From Pseudomonadota bacterium (GTDB taxonomy: Bacteria > Pseudomonadota > Alphaproteobacteria > Caulobacterales > Caulobacteraceae), in contig JAEWDF010000064.1 in assembly GCA_023390245.1 (NCBI GenBank), forward strand, positions 1-64,000: a stretch of 64,000 bases of DNA, read 5' to 3'. Under the pieces are notes generated by a model. The model was given only the letters and a program-made list of their open reading frames with translations, made no database searches and was not told where the DNA came from. This document shows positions 33,123 through 40,956 of the stretch, in pieces. Each line of letters starts with the position of its first letter. Within the stretch, counting starts at the first letter, position 1. The position numbers were made by a program, and so were the translations under genes.

Positions 33123-33419
33123 CTAGCGGATGTTCGAATCCGCATCGTCCATGACATTTGGAAAATGCTCTTCGTCCCACTCGTCCGGCCGAAACAATAC
33201 CTTGCCCCACTCGATTACCTCGTCCCCCTCTCGGTAAGACAGATTGCGCGCGGGCAGCTCTGGACGCATGTCCTCCGGCATGATGTGGAAGTGATCGCTC
33301 TGCTCGCTCAGTCCTTGAAGCTGGCTGACAAAGAGATCGCGACCTGCCGAGTTCAGCCAGATTTCGAGAGAGCCGTCCTTGGTGCGGCTGAAGGTGATGC
33401 GGGGCTTGCTGCTCATCAT
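33123..33419 (-). CDS. Small acidic protein, possibly Imm32-like
   Basis: A 98-aa acidic protein. From the start at 33419 (MMSSKPRITFSRTKDGSLEIWLNSAGRDLFV...) it has a compact alpha/beta pattern with GLSEQSDHFHIMPEDM in the middle and KVLFRPDEWDEEHFPNV at the end. The D-H-F-H-x-M phrase and the closing R-P-D-E-W resemble what I recall of Imm32-type immunity proteins of polymorphic toxin systems, but I cannot verify this. No toxin gene is adjacent. A GGGAG ribosome-binding site precedes the start. Lower GC, in an islet with palindromic repeats on both sides. Confidence 0.55.
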   Translation of the reverse strand: MMSSKPRITFSRTKDGSLEIWLNSAGRDLFVSQLQGLSEQSDHFHIMPEDMRPELPARNLSYREGDEVIEWGKVLFRPDEWDEEHFPNVMDDADSNIR

Positions 33420-33457
33420 GCCTGCTCTATCTCCCACGCTAGGCGCGGTGACGGAAG

Positions 33458-33481
33458 GTCCGCAAAGGGTGGAAAGCGGAC
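33458..33481. repeat. GTCCGC palindromic repeat, copy 4
   Basis: GTCCGC-AAAGGGTGGAAA-GCGGAC, with both arms intact. It lies between the divergent small genes at 33419 (minus) and 33505 (plus), close enough to act on either promoter. Confidence 0.75.
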
Positions 33482-33504
33482 TTCGCTCACTGTAGCTTTG
33501 CCAA

Positions 33505-33795
33505 ATGACGACCGAGCCAAAAATCGTTCTGGTGTTGCCGTTGTCGGACAAGACGCTCCTACCCGCCTTTGTCGAGAAATGTATCGCCGACAACGTTTCC
33601 CTCATTGCTGTCATAGGCGAGGGATGCGCGCAGATCGAAGACGAGATCGACTGGCTCATCGTTGGTGACGGATCGGACGAGGATCGGTTCATTACAACGT
33701 CAAGCCACCCCGATGAGCCGCTCGACGAAGTGGTGGATTTTGCAACTACGTGGTGGATCAACGCAGACGGCCCCACCCACGTCGTCCGAATCTGA
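33505..33795 (+). CDS. Small acidic hypothetical protein
   Basis: A 96-aa acidic protein (MTTEPKIVLVLPLSDKTLLPAFVEKCIADNVSLIAVIGEGCAQIED...) with an alternating strand-helix pattern: a beta strand, a helix, then LIAVIGEG like a Rossmann-type turn, and the distinctive VGDGSDEDRFITTSSHPDEPLDEVVDFA. I recall proteins with this GDGSD...TSxHPDExLxEVxxFA pattern as an uncharacterised family found near toxin-immunity loci, but cannot name it reliably. It is divergent from the previous gene across a palindromic repeat. Lower GC. Confidence 0.6.
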   Translation: MTTEPKIVLVLPLSDKTLLPAFVEKCIADNVSLIAVIGEGCAQIEDEIDWLIVGDGSDEDRFITTSSHPDEPLDEVVDFATTWWINADGPTHVVRI

Positions 33796-33796
33796 A

Positions 33797-33825
33797 CTTC
33801 CAACATGGGTCGAAAGCGCCCTTCG
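33797..33825. repeat. GTCCGC palindromic repeat, copy 5 (degenerate)
   Basis: ACTTCCAACATGGGTCGAAAGCGCCCTTCG keeps the central ATGGGTCGAAAGCG of the family, but both arms are altered. It follows the stop codon at 33795 and closes the islet on this side. Confidence 0.45.
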
Positions 33826-33921
33826 AACTCGGCGCTGATATCAGGCGTTCAAATGACCCGGCGAGCAAGCGTCGTTCGATAAGCACCCGCGCCTGTGGCG
33901 AGGAAAGGAGATGGAAACCGC

Positions 33922-34632
33922 CTACCTCTTGTTCAACGCCACCAGAAAGACCTCGGCGCTGTCCTTTCGGCTCGACGCCGGCTTGACGTATTTCACCGTC
34001 TCGAACTCGTCGCGCAGCCGCGCCAGCACCCCGCCGGCGTCCCCGCCCTGGAAGTTCTTGGACACGAAGGCCCCGCCCGGACGCAGGGTGCGGATGGCGA
34101 AGTCGGCGGCGATCTCGATCAGGGCGATGATCTTCAGGTGGTCCGTCTGCCGGTGGCCGACCGTGTTGTGCGCCATGTCCGACAGCACCAGGTCCGGCGG
34201 CCCGCCGATGGCCTCGATCAGCTGCTGGTCCACGCCCGGATGCGTGAAGTCCGCCTGAAGCAGCGTCGCGCCGGGGATCGGCTCGATCATCAGCAGGTCC
34301 ACGCCCGCCACCGCCGCCGCGCCCCGGTCCAGCGCCACCTGCACCCAGCCGCCGGGCGCCGCCCCCAGGTCGATGACCCGCGATCCCCGCTTGATCAGGC
34401 GGAACCGGTCGTCGATCTCGATCAGCTTGAAGGCGGCGCGCGACCGCCAGCCCTCGGCCCGCGCCTTTTCGGACCATTTGTCCGACAGCTGACGCTTGAT
34501 CCACTGCTGGCTGGACATCGACTTGGTGTCCGCCGTCTTCATCTTCGTGCCCATGCCGCGCCCGGCCGCCGTGCCGCCGGACGGCGGGCGGACCATGCGT
34601 CTGCGCTCTTGGGGCTTTTCGTCTTCGCTCAT
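33922..34632 (-). CDS. rlmE: 23S rRNA (U2552) 2'-O-methyltransferase
   Basis: A 236-aa RrmJ/FtsJ-type SAM methyltransferase acting on the A-loop of 23S rRNA in the 50S subunit. The K-D-K-E tetrad is recognisable: K in RSRAAFKLIEID, D in LVLSDMAHNTVG, K in AFVSKNFQGGD and E in KDSAEVFLVAL. The SAM site is IDLGAAPGGWVQVA. It has a basic N-terminal extension of about 35 residues (RRRMVRPPSGG...) common in alphaproteobacteria. The start at 34632 was chosen over an upstream frame extension. It is divergent from the cyclophilin gene (73 bp). Confidence 0.94.
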   Translation of the reverse strand: MSEDEKPQERRRMVRPPSGGTAAGRGMGTKMKTADTKSMSSQQWIKRQLSDKWSEKARAEGWRSRAAFKLIEIDDRFRLIKRGSRVIDLGAAPGGWVQVALDRGAAAVAGVDLLMIEPIPGATLLQADFTHPGVDQQLIEAIGGPPDLVLSDMAHNTVGHRQTDHLKIIALIEIAADFAIRTLRPGGAFVSKNFQGGDAGGVLARLRDEFETVKYVKPASSRKDSAEVFLVALNKR

Positions 34633-34705
34633 CGTTCCCACATAGCCCCGCATGGCGTTGCGGGCTATGACCCGCCCCACGACAAACACCAAGAGGACGA
34701 CCGAA

Positions 34706-35167
34706 ATGGCCGACACCCTGACCTTCACCCTGGACACCGGCGACGGCGAAGCCCGCGACGTGGTCATCAAGCTGCGCCCCGACCTGGCTCCCGGCCACGT
34801 CGAGCGCATCACCGAACTGGCCCAGGAAGGCTTCTACGACGGCGTCGTCTTCCACCGCGTGATCCCGGGCTTCATGGCCCAGGGCGGCGATCCGACGGGC
34901 ACCGGCACCTCCGGCTCGTCCAAGCCGAACCTGAAGCAGGAATTCTCGGCCGAGCCGCACGTGCGCGGCGTCTGCTCCATGGCCCGCACCTCGGACCCGA
35001 ACAGCGCCAACTCGCAGTTCTTCATCTGCTTCGACGACGCCACCTTCCTGGACCGCCAGTACACCGTCTGGGGCCAGGTCGAGTCCGGTATGGAACACGT
35101 CGACGCCCTGCCCAAGGGCGAACCGCCCCGCAATCCGGGCAAGATCGTCAAGGCGACGGTCAACTAA
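34706..35167 (+). CDS. Peptidyl-prolyl cis-trans isomerase (cyclophilin)
   Basis: A 153-aa cytoplasmic cyclophilin without a signal peptide, similar to PpiB. The catalytic core reads FYDGVVFHRVIPGFMAQGGDPTGTGTSGS, with the key Arg in FHRV. The FFI.F. segment (NSQFFICFDDATFLD) and VWGQVESGMEHVD complete the family pattern. The ATG at 34706 has AAGAGGACGA upstream. A strong terminator follows the stop by 8 bp, so it is a single-gene unit. Confidence 0.95.
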   Translation: MADTLTFTLDTGDGEARDVVIKLRPDLAPGHVERITELAQEGFYDGVVFHRVIPGFMAQGGDPTGTGTSGSSKPNLKQEFSAEPHVRGVCSMARTSDPNSANSQFFICFDDATFLDRQYTVWGQVESGMEHVDALPKGEPPRNPGKIVKATVN

Positions 35168-35174
35168 GACAGGA

Positions 35175-35202
35175 AAGGCCCGGCCCCGCGCCGGGCCTTT
35201 TT
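35175..35202 (+). terminator. Rho-independent terminator after cyclophilin gene
   Basis: AAGGCCCGGC and GCCGGGCCTT form a 10-bp stem with a CCCGC loop followed by TTTTTC. Because A's precede the stem, it can probably also end the facing gene that stops at 35202. Confidence 0.9.
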
Positions 35203-35696
35203 CATTGCGCGGGGGCGTCCTGCCCCGGAAAGCGCCAGTCCTGGAAGGCGCGCCACGCCTCGCGCACGCCGCGCCCCGGCTGGTCGGCGCCCAGCAGCGC
35301 CAGCCGTTCGCTCCACACGTCCGACAGCTGCTCCACCGTCGCCTGGGTCCAGCCCGGCGGCTGCTGGCGCGACCAGTTCTGCAGCGATCCCGCGTTGAAG
35401 ATCAGCAGGAAGACCACGGCGACCGCGATGGCCTGGCTGGTCCAGCGCCGCGCCCGCGCCGCCTCGCCCTCGTCGTCCAGCGGCTCGGCCGGGGGAAAGG
35501 CGAACCGGCCCAGGGCGACCAGCCGGTTCTCGCGCGTCGGCAGGTCGTGGGCGTCGGCGCCCTGGTTCCAGTCGCTGGGCGGATCGGCGGGCGCGGCCGG
35601 CTCCAGCGGCGGAAACGGCGAGGTCGTCGGCGCGACCGAGAAGTTCGCGGGAAACGGCTCCAGCGGCGCGTCGGGATCGTTCGGATCGTCGCTCAT
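35202..35696 (-). CDS. Single-span membrane protein in O-acyltransferase locus
   Basis: A 164-aa protein with a Pro-, Asp- and Ala-rich N-terminal half (MSDDPNDPDAPLEPFPANF...), one membrane helix at about 88-106 (AIAVAVVFLLIFNAGSLQNW), and a short periplasmic tail rich in Trp (ERLALLG...VREAWRAFQDWRFPG). It follows the MBOAT gene by 15 bp on the same strand, so it is probably a partner or scaffold of the acyltransferase, as small bitopic proteins are in alginate and cellulose acetylation complexes. No homologue recognised. Confidence 0.7.
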   Translation of the reverse strand: MSDDPNDPDAPLEPFPANFSVAPTTSPFPPLEPAAPADPPSDWNQGADAHDLPTRENRLVALGRFAFPPAEPLDDEGEAARARRWTSQAIAVAVVFLLIFNAGSLQNWSRQQPPGWTQATVEQLSDVWSERLALLGADQPGRGVREAWRAFQDWRFPGQDAPAQ

Positions 35697-35711
35697 GACC
35701 GGATCAACGCC

Positions 35712-37112
35712 TCAGAACTGGAAGTAGATGAAGGGGGCGACGCCCTCGGGCCGCGTCGCCTCGATGAGCAGGATCGCCAGGCCGATCAGCACGCCCAACG
35801 TCGGCGACGGCGCCGCCTTCAGCCGCTCGGCCAGCCCCTCGACCGCGCGCGGCGGCAGCCAGTGCATCGCCAACCCGCCGACGATCAGCACCAGCACGAA
35901 CGGCGTCAGCAGATCGACCGTCCCCATCCGCCCCAGCCCCGCCAGCATCTGCATGGCCAGGCCGAAGGTCTCGGCCCGGAACAGGATCCACCCCAGGCAC
36001 ACGACGTGGAAGGTGACCAGCACGCCCAGCCACGCCGGCGGCCCCTTGCGGTCCCCCAGCGCCGCCCGTCCCAGCCGCTCGACCACCTGCGCGCCGCCAT
36101 GCAGCGCGCCCCACGCCACGAAGGTCCAGGCCGCCCCATGCCACAGCCCGCCCAGCAGCATGGTGATCATCACATTGACGCAGCTTGAGACCAGCCCCTT
36201 CCGCCCCCCGCCCAGCGGCACATAGAGGTAATCCCTCAGCCAGCTGGACAGGCTGATGTGCCAGCGCCGCCAGAAGGCCTGCATCGACCCGGCCCGATAC
36301 GGCTGGTCGAAATTCCTCGGGAAGGAATAGCCCAGCAGCGCCGCGATCCCGATCGCCATGTCCGAATAGGCCGAGAAGTCGCAGTAGATCTGCACCGCAT
36401 AACCATAGACCGCCGCCGCGATGTCCACCGCTCCATGCGCCGACGGATCGAAGAACACCGGATCGACCAGCCGCGTGGCCAGTTCCGAGGCGATCACCGT
36501 CTTCTTGAACAGCCCCCAGACGATCAGCAGCAGGCCGTGGGTCGCCATCTCGCGCGTCAGGCGCGGCGTCCGCGCGAACTGGGGCAACAGGTCCGACGCC
36601 CGTACGATCGGCCCGGCGACCAGGTGCGGGAAGAAGCTCATCAGCAGCATCACGTCCAGCAGGCTGTTCGCCGGCGGCGTCCTGCCGCGATGCACGTCCA
36701 CCACATAGCTGATCCCTTGGAAGGTGAAGAAGGAGATCCCCACCGGCAGCACCACCTGCAGCAGCGGCAGGTCCCGCTCCCAGCCGAAGCGGGCCAGCAG
36801 GTCGCCCGCCTGCTCGACGAAGAAGCCGTAGTATTTGAAGAATCCCAGGATCAGCAGGTTGGCGGCCACCCCCAGGCCGACCAGCCAGGCGCGCCGCCCC
36901 GGTCCGCGCCGCGCGATCAGCGCCGCGACGCCCCAGTTCAGCACCGCCGAACCGATCAGCAGGCCCACGAACCGCCAATCCCACTGGGCGTAGAAGAACC
37001 AGCTGGCCAGCAGCAGGAACAGCTTCCGCCGGCCGTTCTCCCGGTCCAGGCTCCAGGCTGCGACATAGACGACCAGGAAGAAGACGGCGAAGGCCAGCGT
37101 CGGGAACAGCAT
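35712..37112 (-). CDS. MBOAT family O-acyltransferase (AlgI-like)
   Basis: A 466-aa polytopic enzyme of the AlgI/DltB-like MBOAT family that passes acyl (usually acetyl) groups across the membrane to a periplasmic acceptor. Family hallmarks are FFKYYGFF, LPVGISFFTFQGISYVVDVHRG, FFPHLVAGPIVRASDLLPQ, the invariant segment YCDFSAYSDMAIG, FWRRWHISLSSWLRDYLYVPLGGG and LGGLWHGAAWTF with the catalytic His. Its start overlaps the stop of the SGNH gene by one base (TGATG). With two SGNH proteins upstream it makes an AlgI/AlgJ/AlgX-like unit. Confidence 0.94.
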   Translation of the reverse strand: MLFPTLAFAVFFLVVYVAAWSLDRENGRRKLFLLLASWFFYAQWDWRFVGLLIGSAVLNWGVAALIARRGPGRRAWLVGLGVAANLLILGFFKYYGFFVEQAGDLLARFGWERDLPLLQVVLPVGISFFTFQGISYVVDVHRGRTPPANSLLDVMLLMSFFPHLVAGPIVRASDLLPQFARTPRLTREMATHGLLLIVWGLFKKTVIASELATRLVDPVFFDPSAHGAVDIAAAVYGYAVQIYCDFSAYSDMAIGIAALLGYSFPRNFDQPYRAGSMQAFWRRWHISLSSWLRDYLYVPLGGGRKGLVSSCVNVMITMLLGGLWHGAAWTFVAWGALHGGAQVVERLGRAALGDRKGPPAWLGVLVTFHVVCLGWILFRAETFGLAMQMLAGLGRMGTVDLLTPFVLVLIVGGLAMHWLPPRAVEGLAERLKAAPSPTLGVLIGLAILLIEATRPEGVAPFIYFQF

Positions 37113-38383
37113 CAGTCCGCCGCCTCCACCGTCCGCGCCTTCCAGCGCTCATAGGCGGTTGCCAGGTCGTCGCTCAGCATTCCCCCGATCCAGTCGGCTC
37201 CGACCGAGGTGAAATGCACCCGGTCCGGCCGCATGTAGGGCTCGGCCATCGTCGCCAGCCGTTCGGCCGAACAGTCCCCTCCCATGCGCCCATGCCAGTC
37301 CCAGAACGCCACACCCATGTCGGCGGCGACCCGGCGCTGCACGTCCCGGACCAGCGCCAGGTTCGCCGGGGCGCGCCGGGTCCCGTCCGCGCCGCAACCG
37401 CCGACCTGGCCGCCCTTCAACCCCTCCGGCGCGCCCAGCAGCATCAGGGACGCCGCCGGCGCCAGGCGCCGCAGCCGCTCCACCTGGCCGCGCAGCAGGC
37501 CCTCATAGGCGACGGGGTCCAGCGCCGGGTCGAAGCCGTTGTTCACCCCATAGGCCAGGATGACCAGCGCCGGCCGCCAAGCGGCCAGTTCGACGGCGAC
37601 GATCGCCTCGTCGCGCCCCGCCAGGTCGCGTAGGCCCGATCCGACCACGCCCAGGTTGGAGACGATCACCCCCGGCGCGCGACGCTCCAGCCGGATGTCG
37701 TGCAGCGCCACGGCGCCCATGGGCGTCAGCATCGCCTGGGCGACCGGCCGGTCGAAGGTCTGGCGCAGGCACAGCGGCTGGTCCTGCTCGGCGCGGAAAT
37801 CCTCGACCTGCATCCCCGCCTCGCTCGTGACGGCGATCATCCCCGCCGCCGGCCCGCCGTCGCCGCACAGCGCCAGCACGTCGAACGCCGCCCCCGGCTC
37901 GGCGGTCAGGATCAGGCGCGCCGCCGGACCGCCCGCCCAGGCCCGCGTGCCCGACAGGCCGGTCCGCTCGGCGGGCGCGGCGTAGGGCCCCAACGGCGCC
38001 GCCGGGGTCGCCGGCCAGGCGGTCGCCTCCACCTGGACCTGATAGGGGGCGTAGCCGGCGTAGGGAACGCCGGGCGGCAGCACGCCCCGGCCCGCGGCGC
38101 CGAACCGCGCCTGCAGCCGCGCCCTCAGCGCCCCCGTGATCCGGTCGCCGGCCGTATGGCTGTCGCCGATCTGGAGGATGTGGACCGGCTGGTCGCGCGC
38201 GCCGGTCTCCAGCCCCTCGAGCGCCGCGAAGACGCCGTCCAGCGCCTCGGTCCCGCACAGGCCGTCGGGACAGGTGGAGACGCCGGGCGCCGGGGCCGCA
38301 ATGGCCACATAAGGAACTTCACCCGGCGGCGGCGTCTGGACGGCCAGCCACAGCATCGCCGCCTGGGCGACCCAGCCCGCCAC
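37112..38383 (-). CDS. SGNH/GDSL-fold protein, periplasmic
   Basis: A 423-aa SGNH-hydrolase-fold protein with an N-terminal hydrophobic segment (WVAQAAMLWLAVQ) that probably exports it. The serine block is ILQIGDSHTAGDRITGAL, the Asn block ILAYGVNNGFDP, and the C-terminal DRVHFTSVGADWIGG carries the Asp-His pair. An intervening beta-sandwich-like region (about 110-230) is common in the acyl-transferring type that works with MBOAT proteins. It starts at GTG 38383, 1 bp after the stop of the previous SGNH gene. Likely role: final transfer of acyl groups to an exported glycan. Confidence 0.85.
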   Translation of the reverse strand: MAGWVAQAAMLWLAVQTPPPGEVPYVAIAAPAPGVSTCPDGLCGTEALDGVFAALEGLETGARDQPVHILQIGDSHTAGDRITGALRARLQARFGAAGRGVLPPGVPYAGYAPYQVQVEATAWPATPAAPLGPYAAPAERTGLSGTRAWAGGPAARLILTAEPGAAFDVLALCGDGGPAAGMIAVTSEAGMQVEDFRAEQDQPLCLRQTFDRPVAQAMLTPMGAVALHDIRLERRAPGVIVSNLGVVGSGLRDLAGRDEAIVAVELAAWRPALVILAYGVNNGFDPALDPVAYEGLLRGQVERLRRLAPAASLMLLGAPEGLKGGQVGGCGADGTRRAPANLALVRDVQRRVAADMGVAFWDWHGRMGGDCSAERLATMAEPYMRPDRVHFTSVGADWIGGMLSDDLATAYERWKARTVEAAD

Positions 38384-38384
38384 T

Positions 38385-39272
38385 TCAGGCCGCGGGCTTG
38401 TCAGACGCGGCCAGGCCCGCGTCCCGTCTCAGCCGCTCCGCCACCGGCTCGGCGATGCGGAGGTAGCCGGCCATGGTCATGTGGATCCCGTCGTTGGCGC
38501 GCATCAGCCGACGTCGCCCCTCCCGGTCGGGCAGATAGGCCTCATAGTCGCCCGAGGGACCGGACGTCGCCGTCGTCGTCTCGATCAGCGGCACGCCCAG
38601 CGCCGTCATCCGCCCCTCGACCACCGAATTGATCAGCTGCATGCGGGCGTCGAAGGACTCGCGCTTCATGCGCGGCAGGCCCACCCAGTAGACAGTGATG
38701 TCCCTGGCCCGCAGCAGGCCCACCAGGTCGTCGATCCGCTGGCCGTAGGCCGCCTTCCATCCCGGCGTGCCGAAGGCGTGGATCTGGCCGTCCAGGCTGA
38801 TTCCCTGGGCGTCATTGGTGCCGAACAGGATGACGGCGACATCCACCGGCGTCTCGCGGATCTGCCGCGCGGTCTTGGCCTGGACGTCGACGTAGTCGTA
38901 GCGGGACAGGCCCGTCGACACCTCGCTGAACTTCGCGACCGTCATTCCGTCCCTGCCGTTCAGGTCGCGATAGAGGGCGGTCCACAGCCCGTCGCCCATG
39001 GAATCGCCGAACACGCCGACCCGCAACGATCCTCGCGCCAGCCGGTCCTTCAACGACGTGACGGTCGGCGCGGCGGGGACGGGAGCGGGCGTCGCCGCTG
39101 GAATGGGCGTCGGGGCCGGCGAAGCTTCGGGCGGACTGGCCGAGGCGCTAGCCGCGCCGCCCAGCATCAGGGTCGGATGGCGCAGCCAGGCGCGGCCGTC
39201 CGGCGTCAGCAGCAGGCCGATCACGACCCCCGCGACCAGGGCCGCCGTCAATCCGTTGATGCCTGCGCGCAA
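38385..39272 (-). CDS. Membrane-anchored SGNH hydrolase (DUF459-like)
   Basis: A 295-aa protein with an N-terminal membrane anchor (about 5-23), a Pro/Ala/Ser-rich linker and a DUF459-like SGNH domain. The catalytic Ser is in VGVFGDSMGDGLWTAL, the Asn/Asp block in VILFGTNDAQG, and the Asp-His pair in ANDGIHMTMAGYLRIA. The start is TTG 39272 with AGGGGAC upstream. First gene of a four-gene minus-strand operon (SGNH, SGNH, MBOAT, bitopic protein). Relatives in cellulose or capsule loci attach or remove acyl groups; which applies here is not clear. Confidence 0.83.
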   Translation of the reverse strand: MRAGINGLTAALVAGVVIGLLLTPDGRAWLRHPTLMLGGAASASASPPEASPAPTPIPAATPAPVPAAPTVTSLKDRLARGSLRVGVFGDSMGDGLWTALYRDLNGRDGMTVAKFSEVSTGLSRYDYVDVQAKTARQIRETPVDVAVILFGTNDAQGISLDGQIHAFGTPGWKAAYGQRIDDLVGLLRARDITVYWVGLPRMKRESFDARMQLINSVVEGRMTALGVPLIETTTATSGPSGDYEAYLPDREGRRRLMRANDGIHMTMAGYLRIAEPVAERLRRDAGLAASDKPAA

Positions 39273-39511
39273 AGTCCCCTGCCCCGAGCCGCGATCCTCA
39301 TGGTTACCTATAGCTTAACGGCGCCCCCGAACGCCATGCCGGTCCCGCGACAGGCGAACGACAGGGTTAAGACCGATCCTCATGGGCAACCGCCGCTGTC
39401 GCCGAGACCCGAGGCCGGGAGGACGACAAAGACCGTTGCCCCGACGGCTTCCCCGGAGTAGGCGTGACCCAACACGCCGATATTCATCAGGCGATGAAAA
39501 GAGGGAGAGCG

Positions 39512-40216
39512 ATGGGTAAGATCTACGCCGACGTCACATCCGCGCTGGAGGGCGTGACCTTCGACGGCATGACGGTCATGTCCGGCGGCTTCGGCCTGTG
39601 CGGCATCCCCGAGAACCTGATCGCCGGCCTGAAGGCCTCGGGCGTCAAGGGGCTGACGGTGATCTCCAACAATGCGGGCGTCGACGGCTTCGGCCTGGGC
39701 CAGTTGCTGGAGACCCGGCAGATCGCCAAGATGATCTCCTCCTACGTGGGCGAGAACAAGGAATTCGAACGCCAGTACCTGGCGGGCGAGCTGCAACTGG
39801 AGTTCAACCCCCAGGGCACCCTGGCCGAGCGCATCCGCGCCGGCGGCGCGGGCGTCCCCGCCTTCTTCACCGCCACCGGCGTCGGCACCCTGGTCGCCGA
39901 GGGCAAGGAGGTGCGCGAATTCGACGGCCGCAAATACGTGATGGAGACCGGCCTGGTCGCCGATCTGTCGATCGTCAAGGCGTGGAAGGCCGACGAGCGC
40001 GGCAACCTGGTGTTCCGCAAGACGGCCCGCAACTTCAACCCGATGATGGCGACCGCCGGCAAGATGACGATCGTCGAGGTCGAGGAGATCGTCCCCGTCG
40101 GCTCGCTCGATCCCGACCACATCCACACGCCGGGCGTCTATGTCGACCGCCTGATCCGGACGGTGTCCGAAAAGCGCATCGAACAGCGCACGGTGCGCCA
40201 ACGAACGCCGGCTTAA
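39512..40216 (+). CDS. scoA: 3-oxoacid CoA-transferase subunit A
   Basis: The 234-aa alpha subunit of a class I CoA-transferase (succinyl-CoA:acetoacetate or acyl-CoA:acetoacetate type). The opening SALEGVTFDGMTVMSGGFGLCGIPENLIAGL and GGAGVPAFFTATGVGTLVAEGKEVREFDGRKYVME are diagnostic. The ATG at 39512 (MGKIYADV) has an excellent GAGGGAGAG ribosome-binding site. The partner subunit B gene lies 740 bp downstream instead of the usual few bases, because a REP/RAYT element is inserted between them, 8 bp after this stop. Confidence 0.94.
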   Translation: MGKIYADVTSALEGVTFDGMTVMSGGFGLCGIPENLIAGLKASGVKGLTVISNNAGVDGFGLGQLLETRQIAKMISSYVGENKEFERQYLAGELQLEFNPQGTLAERIRAGGAGVPAFFTATGVGTLVAEGKEVREFDGRKYVMETGLVADLSIVKAWKADERGNLVFRKTARNFNPMMATAGKMTIVEVEEIVPVGSLDPDHIHTPGVYVDRLIRTVSEKRIEQRTVRQRTPA

Positions 40217-40224
40217 GAGGCAAT

Positions 40225-40303
40225 GCGGACCTCCGGTCCAGCTTGAAACAAGGAGCGCGGACCTCCGGTCCAGCTTGAACAGGAGCGCGGACCTCCGGTC
40301 CGC
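40225..40303. repeat. Three REP hairpins left of the RAYT gene
   Basis: GCGGACCTCCGGTCC occurs at 40225-40239, 40257-40271 and 40287-40303, the last extended to a full GCGGACC-TCC-GGTCCGC hairpin. The second and third are preceded by GGAG, the tetranucleotide that RAYT transposases recognise next to REP hairpins. The spacing is about 30 bp, and the linkers (CAGCTTGAA...) also match, so these are tandem duplications of one unit. Confidence 0.88.
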
Positions 40304-40311
40304 AGGGGGCC

Positions 40312-40953
40312 ATGGACCACAAAGGATGGCATGAGCGGGGATACCTGCCGCATTTTGATGCGGCTGGCGTATTCCAGCACATCGTCTTCCGTCTGCACGG
40401 TTCGTTGCCGGGCGGGGTGCTCAATGATCTTAAGGCGCCCGCCCCTAAAGGCGAGGAATGGCGGACGGCGATCGACAATGCATTGGACCGATCGCTCGGC
40501 CCCGTCTGGCTGGCCGATCCCGAAAACGCCCGGCTCGTCGTCGACGCCCTGATGCGCTTCGACGGCGAGCGATATCGCCTGCTCGCCTGGTGCGTCATGC
40601 CCAACCATGTGCATGTGCTCGTTCAGCAGAGGGAAGGTTGGCCGTTGGGCGTAGTCGTCAAATCCTGGAAGACCTTTTCAGCCCGTGCCATCAACCAACG
40701 GCTCGGGCGGGAAGGCGCCTTTTGGGCAAAGGACTATTTCGACCGCTACATGCGCGATTCCGACCAAGTCGAGGCCGCGCGGCTCTATATTGAGGCCAAC
40801 CCGGTCAAGGCCGGCCTATGTCCAACTCCAGCGGACTGGCGCTGGAGCAGCGCCGGATTGGAGCGCGGACCTCCCGGTCCGCAGGCCTCCGCCCCGCAAA
40901 TCGCGGACCTGGAGGTCCGCGCTCCCCCCTCTTCCAATCCCTTTCAGAGGTGA
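40312..40953 (+). mobile_element. REP-associated tyrosine transposase (RAYT)
   Basis: A 213-aa Y1-type nuclease of the TnpA-REP family. It has the metal-binding HUH-type motif CVMPNHVHVLV, the catalytic Tyr region WAKDYFDRYMRDSDQVEAARLYIEANPVKAGL and the ending WRWSSAG. It cuts single-stranded DNA at REP hairpins marked by GGAG. Three REPs precede its ATG (MDHKGWHERGYLPHF), and two more lie inside its 3' end, so its last 30 or so residues (LERGPPGPQ...LEVRAPPSS) are read from REP DNA. It sits between scoA and scoB, presumably by insertion. Catalytic motifs appear intact. Confidence 0.92.
40865..40920. repeat. Two opposed REP hairpins at the right end
   Basis: GCGGACCTCCCGGTCCGC (40865-40882, GGAG before it on the plus strand) and GCGGACCTGGAGGTCCGC (40903-40920, GGAG before it on the minus strand) face each other, the standard inverted REP pair of a REPtron or REPIN. 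Both lie within the reading frame of the RAYT gene. Confidence 0.88.
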
Positions 40954-40956
40954 TTC

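Noticed and set aside
33123..33806. A 227-aa minus-strand frame over the islet
   Set aside because: Its first 129 residues run antisense to the 96-aa gene and through a repeat; the last 98 residues with their own ribosome-binding site are the real gene.
40225..40920. CRISPR array
   Set aside because: The repeats are hairpins of about 15-18 bp with similar linkers and a RAYT gene beside them, not regularly spaced repeats with unique spacers; no cas genes.
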